NCBI GenBank assembly: GCA_963592185.1
Contig: CAVAVT010000035.1
Span: forward strand, 1-16,270
From: CAVAVT01 sp963592185
Lineage (GTDB): Bacteria; Bacillota; Negativicutes; Selenomonadales; Selenomonadaceae
DNA length: 16,270 nucleotides
Direction of reading: 5' to 3'
Shown piece by piece: positions 15,506 through 16,270 of the stretch. Every line of letters begins with the position of its first letter. The first letter of the stretch is position 1. Below the pieces are notes generated by a model. That model worked only from the letters and a program-made list of their open reading frames with translations, had not been told where the DNA came from and ran no database searches. Made by a program: the position numbers and the translations under genes.

Positions 15506-15534
15506 TTGCAATTTAATTTAAAAGAGTATACAAT
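15506..15534 (+). promoter_or_regulatory. Candidate promoter for the EIIB-glpK unit, with a long leader
   Basis: TTGCAA (15506-15511), 17 bp, TACAAT (15529-15534). The hexamers and spacing are identical to those of the alaR promoter, and both lie in an ATATTGCAAT context. A start near 15541 would give a leader of about 320 nt before the EIIB gene. The region 15459-15859 is otherwise gene-free and very AT-rich. Weaker promoter-like pairs nearer the gene (TTGTTT 15624 with TATTTA 15647; TTGATA 15734 with TATGTC 15756) cannot be excluded. Confidence 0.5.
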
Positions 15535-15693
15535 AAACATGATGAAATGTCGAAAAAAATATACAATTACAATATTTTTACTTTGATATGACTTAAATTT
15601 AAAAACATACCAAAAAAATGATATTGTTTTCGATGTTTTATCACAGTATTTATAAGAATATATGTGTATTTCCTATTTGTTTATCTTCTTTCA

Positions 15694-15707
15694 TGAAAAA
15701 TTTTTCA
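15694..15707. repeat. Perfect AT-rich palindrome in the leader
   Basis: TGAAAAATTTTTCA is self-complementary and is followed by further A- and T-runs to 15725. It may be a weak hairpin or simply curved, AT-rich DNA. Confidence 0.5.
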
Positions 15708-15778
15708 AAAAAGTTTTTTCAAAAAGAAGGAGTTTGATAGGAAAAAGTAGAAATCTATGTCAGAAAAAAGCTTACAGA

Positions 15779-15794
15779 TAGAGAGGGGTCTCTA
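15779..15794 (+). promoter_or_regulatory. Leader hairpin with GGGG loop
   Basis: TAGAGA (15779-15784), GGGG, TCTCTA (15789-15794) can form a 6-bp stem in the transcript, 65 nt before the EIIB start codon. No T-tract follows, so it is not a terminator. Its function is unknown. Confidence 0.4.
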
Positions 15795-15810
15795 CTAGTA
15801 AACTTTGTAA

Positions 15811-15824
15811 TGAACAATTGTTCA
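15811..15824. promoter_or_regulatory. Perfect 14-bp palindrome, candidate operator for the EIIB-glpK unit
   Basis: TGAACAATTGTTCA lies 35 nt upstream of the EIIB start codon. Its symmetry, length and position fit a dimeric repressor site. The regulator cannot be named from the window. Confidence 0.55.
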
Positions 15825-15859
15825 GAAACTAAAATTTTATTTTGAAAGGAGGTGCGGCT

Positions 15860-16165
15860 ATGCGTCATATCGTTTTGCTCTGTTCTGCAGGTCTTTCAAC
15901 TAGGGTTTTGATGAAGAAGATGGAGGAAGAAGCATCCCGTCAGGGATATGAGTGTACAATCTCAGCTTATCCGCTTTCCCAGATTGTTGAAGCTGCATCA
16001 GATGCTGATGTGTTCTTGCTTGCGCCGCAGGCAGCACATTCTATTGCTGAGCTTCAGGTGAAGTATCCAAACATTCCTTCCAGCGTAATTCCGCAGAAGC
16101 TTTATGCTGCAGTGGATGCAGTTGAGATTTTGGATCTTGCGCAGAAGACAGTAAAGGACTACTAA
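15860..16165 (+). CDS. PTS EIIB-like protein, lactose/cellobiose (Chb) type
   Basis: The protein has 101 residues from ATG 15860, with a near-perfect AAAGGAGGT (15845-15853) 6 nt upstream. An in-frame TTG at 15842 lies before the ribosome site and is not used. The N-terminal loop LLCSAGLSTRVLMKKM carries C8, the phospho-cysteine of Lac-family EIIB proteins. The length and the alternating beta/alpha pattern match stand-alone EIIB-Chb. Such proteins receive phosphate from EIIA and pass it to a sugar held by EIIC. Neither EIIA nor EIIC is in view, and the next gene is a glycerol kinase, which does not use a PTS. It may therefore be an orphan or regulatory EIIB, or its partners may lie beyond glpK. 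Confidence 0.88.
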   Translation: MRHIVLLCSAGLSTRVLMKKMEEEASRQGYECTISAYPLSQIVEAASDADVFLLAPQAAHSIAELQVKYPNIPSSVIPQKLYAAVDAVEILDLAQKTVKDY

Positions 16166-16179
16166 GGGTTATCTTTGAT

Positions 16180-16207
16180 TCGTCTGCTTAATGGGGTTTG
16201 CAGGCGG
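16180..16207 (+). other. Intercistronic hairpin between EIIB and glpK
   Basis: TCGTCTGC (16180-16187) can pair with GCAGGCGG (16200-16207) using G-U pairs around a 12-nt loop. There is no T-tract, so it may tune mRNA stability or relative expression rather than terminate. Confidence 0.35.
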
Positions 16208-16232
16208 TCATTAATTGAAAGGGGAATTATTC

Positions 16233-16270
16233 ATGGCTAAAAAGTATGTAATGGCACTCGATGCAGGTAC
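16233..16270 (+). CDS. glpK: Glycerol kinase, 5' end only (cut by window end)
   Basis: Only 13 codons are visible (12 complete), encoding MAKKYVMALDAGT. This is the typical N-terminus of glycerol kinase in the FGGY family: a beta strand followed by the phosphate-binding DxGT loop. A GAAAGGGGAA ribosome site (16217-16226) lies just upstream. The enzyme makes glycerol-3-phosphate from glycerol and ATP. In many Bacillota it is itself activated by phosphorylation from the PTS protein HPr. It is 67 nt downstream of the EIIB gene on the same strand, probably in one operon. Another FGGY sugar kinase is possible but less likely. Confidence 0.8.
   Translation, partial: MAKKYVMALDAG

Noticed and set aside
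15541..15600. Possible leader peptide starting near 15547 (ATGTCGAAAAAA)
   Set aside because: It has no Shine-Dalgarno match, only 14 codons, and no regulatory codon run or attenuator after it.

Overview
The window looks like a chromosomal stretch of a low-to-moderate GC anaerobic Bacillota (Firmicutes). A Negativicutes/Selenomonadales-type or clostridial gut or rumen bacterium fits best, but nothing here fixes the genus. The reasons are the tandem 5S copies leading into a long tRNA array, strong GGAGG ribosome sites, rho-independent terminators after most units, a fused single-chain PurL of about 1258 residues, an Lrp-type regulator/aminotransferase pair resembling Bacillus alaR-alaT, and a glycerol kinase beginning MAKKYVMALDAGT. 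No prophage, transposon, CRISPR array or plasmid feature was seen.

Layout. Positions 1-1344 are the tail of an rRNA operon: the 3' end of one 5S gene, a complete second 5S gene, then twelve tRNA genes (Asn, Glu, Val, Asp, Phe, Thr, Gly, Leu-UAA, Leu-CAG and three identical Leu-GAG in an exact 123-bp tandem repeat), closed by one or two terminators. Positions 1533-3605 encode a dCache-type chemoreceptor. Positions 3719-7441 form a two-gene unit: a membrane-anchored metallophosphoesterase and a GT41 (SPINDLY/OGT-like) glycosyltransferase fused to a degenerate methyltransferase-like domain. A TauE/SafE permease converges on it and overlaps it by 12 bp. Two tRNA-Ser genes follow behind a near-consensus promoter, then a stand-alone receiver protein.

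Positions 9187-10865 (minus strand) hold an alaR-alaT-like operon with a perfect 16-bp palindrome over its promoter. Divergent from it are a YhcH/TabA-family sugar-processing protein and purL. After purL comes about 400 bp of very AT-rich DNA carrying a putative promoter and a perfect 14-bp palindrome. It leads into an orphan PTS EIIB-like protein and the start of glpK, which is cut off by the window end.

Most genes are ordinary housekeeping or accessory functions. The points most worth following up are the EIIB-glpK pairing with its long leader, the GT41-degenerate methyltransferase fusion, the triplicated tRNA-Leu(GAG) and the receiver that has lost its output domain. I also note a shared ATATTGCAAT promoter element at two distant promoters. 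Several starts were moved to a downstream ATG because the Shine-Dalgarno site fits only there.
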